From Mytilus trossulus (Eukaryota; Mollusca; Bivalvia; Mytilida; Mytilidae): a DNA stretch of 64,000 bases. Made by a program: the position numbers and the translations under genes. Shown in pieces: positions 62,801 through 64,000 of the stretch. Where the stretch lies: assembly GCF_036588685.1 (NCBI RefSeq), contig NC_086386.1:21410931-21474930 (forward strand), read 5' to 3'. The notes beneath the pieces were generated by a model that worked only from the letters and a program-made list of their open reading frames with translations, was not told the DNA's origin and made no database searches. Position 1 is the first letter of the stretch. Each line of letters starts with the position of its first letter.

Positions 62801-64000
62801 CAAAATGTTGAACGTGTCACACAATGAAAAAAACGACCTGATTTGTGTACAAAAATAGCGAAAGACTCATATCATAGACCACTAAAATGTATGATCTTGA
62901 CTTGCAAAAGACATTAACAGAATGTATGCTCTTACTTTTTGTCGAAAGTCTTTTTTTTTTTTACATGTAAAGTGAATCAAATTCAAAAACTCTAGCATTC
63001 GAGATAAATCCATATACAACTATGGCATTCATAATTGTATTCGGTATTTCCGATTTGATTTGCTTTTATGTTATTCTTAGAATGACTGGTTACTGGGTAG
63101 ACATAAATCTGTGTTACACAAATACATACATATAAGTTTAACATCGGTTAGAACATAATATTCTAAATGTTGAAATATAAAATTAAAGTGTTTGATTATG
63201 ATGTAAATATGAATATTTAACTAAAAACACATTTTAAAATTTAATGAGTTATGCTGTTTCTTTTTTTTTTCTTTTTTCCTTTTTTTTTGGGGAAAAGAAT
63301 ATAATAGAAATTGAATATCTGATTTCAAATTCATATTAGACCATTCTGATCCCAATTCAACACATTGTTTATTGACCCTTGATTTATCAATGAAAATCGC
63401 AAAAGTATGGTTCATAACATCGAAACAAATACCAAAACGGGGACCTCATTTTCTTATGAAACAAATTGTCCTGCTTATCGTACATAGAGCCGAAAGATAA
63501 CAACAAACAATTAAACCGCTTTTTGGTCCACAGTATTTAGTAAAATATTATATTCAAAATTTCTGATAAATTGTTAATTGTTTGAATCAAATCACTTTGA
63601 AAGGGACAAAACCTAAAACAAAACAAACAAAATCTAAATTTAAATTAAAAAAACAACTGTTACACATTAAACCTCGATTTCTGATAGCATAAATGTTTAC
63701 GTGTATCACCATATCGTTAAATCTAAAGAGAGATATGATGCTATTGAGGACAACGTCAATCGTTTTTTTTCAAAGGGTCAAACAACAAATTAAAAGTAAA
63801 CATCTCTGTATTTTAACATTGTCATTTGTGAAAGGTATTATATAATGTAGACACCACCACATGTTGACAAGCTGTATCTGAAATTGATTATTTTTCTTTT
63901 TGTCTCATTAAATCTCGTGCAATATAATATGTAAAACATGACACTTGGTTAAGAAAATCAATATGTGTTTAAATTAAGATCTGATGAAACCTCTGTAGCA
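62801..64000. other. AT-rich DNA, no gene seen
   Basis: Contains pyrimidine tracts at about 63255-63290. No exon or RNA gene supported. Confidence 0.4.

Overview
The window is eukaryotic: AT-rich, intron-rich, with GT-AG exons of 9 to about 390 nt separated by kilobase introns. Several dispersed repeat families (an element opening with an 'agaagatgtggtatg'-like 5' end, an element carrying 'tcctgacttggtacaggc', and an 'acgaaacgcgcgtctggc' motif) match what I recall of marine mussel (Mytilus/Mytilidae) genomic DNA. I therefore read it as a bivalve, most likely a mytilid. This is recognition from memory, not a database match.

Left half (about 1.07-34.54 kb, + strand): one long exon-intron locus, or two adjacent genes. 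Exons at 1074-19238 encode a signal peptide, a Cys-rich ectodomain that looks like the molluscan DUF7042/7043-type extracellular proteins, one very hydrophobic transmembrane helix and a highly charged cytoplasmic segment. The transmembrane exon can read through to a stop at 19236-19238 with AATAAA 55 nt later, or splice in phase 0. From 20236 to 34538 follows a run of mostly symmetric phase-0 exons, including 24-27 nt microexons. They encode a long acidic/basic low-complexity protein with a more ordinary C-terminal part, and end at TGA 34538. A second in-frame stop with a poly(A) signal lies at 24906-24974. The locus thus has three possible nested 3' ends, with tails of very different length.

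Introns: intron 1 holds a ~365-bp repeat in a head-to-head inverted array (3.08-5.02 kb). The intron at 12.1-16.1 kb holds two nested TTAA-flanked MITEs with perfect terminal inverted repeats. The intron at 16.96-17.55 kb holds a dead copy of the preceding exon. Several dispersed mussel-type repeats are present.

Middle (about 35.48-50.02 kb): a ~14.5-kb satellite built from a 43-bp unit in three sequence variants. It contains a 1888-bp tandem duplication, a 2889-bp tandem duplication with only three substitutions noticed, and inserted SINE-like elements. Its very long + strand open frames arise because the unit lacks stops in all three frames; I do not call them genes.

Right part (50.0-64 kb): no intact gene seen. 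It holds a decayed Tc1-like transposase (minus strand, ~54.93-55.46 kb), a decayed non-LTR retrotransposon reverse transcriptase (minus strand, ~56.2-57.54 kb) and several dispersed repeat copies.
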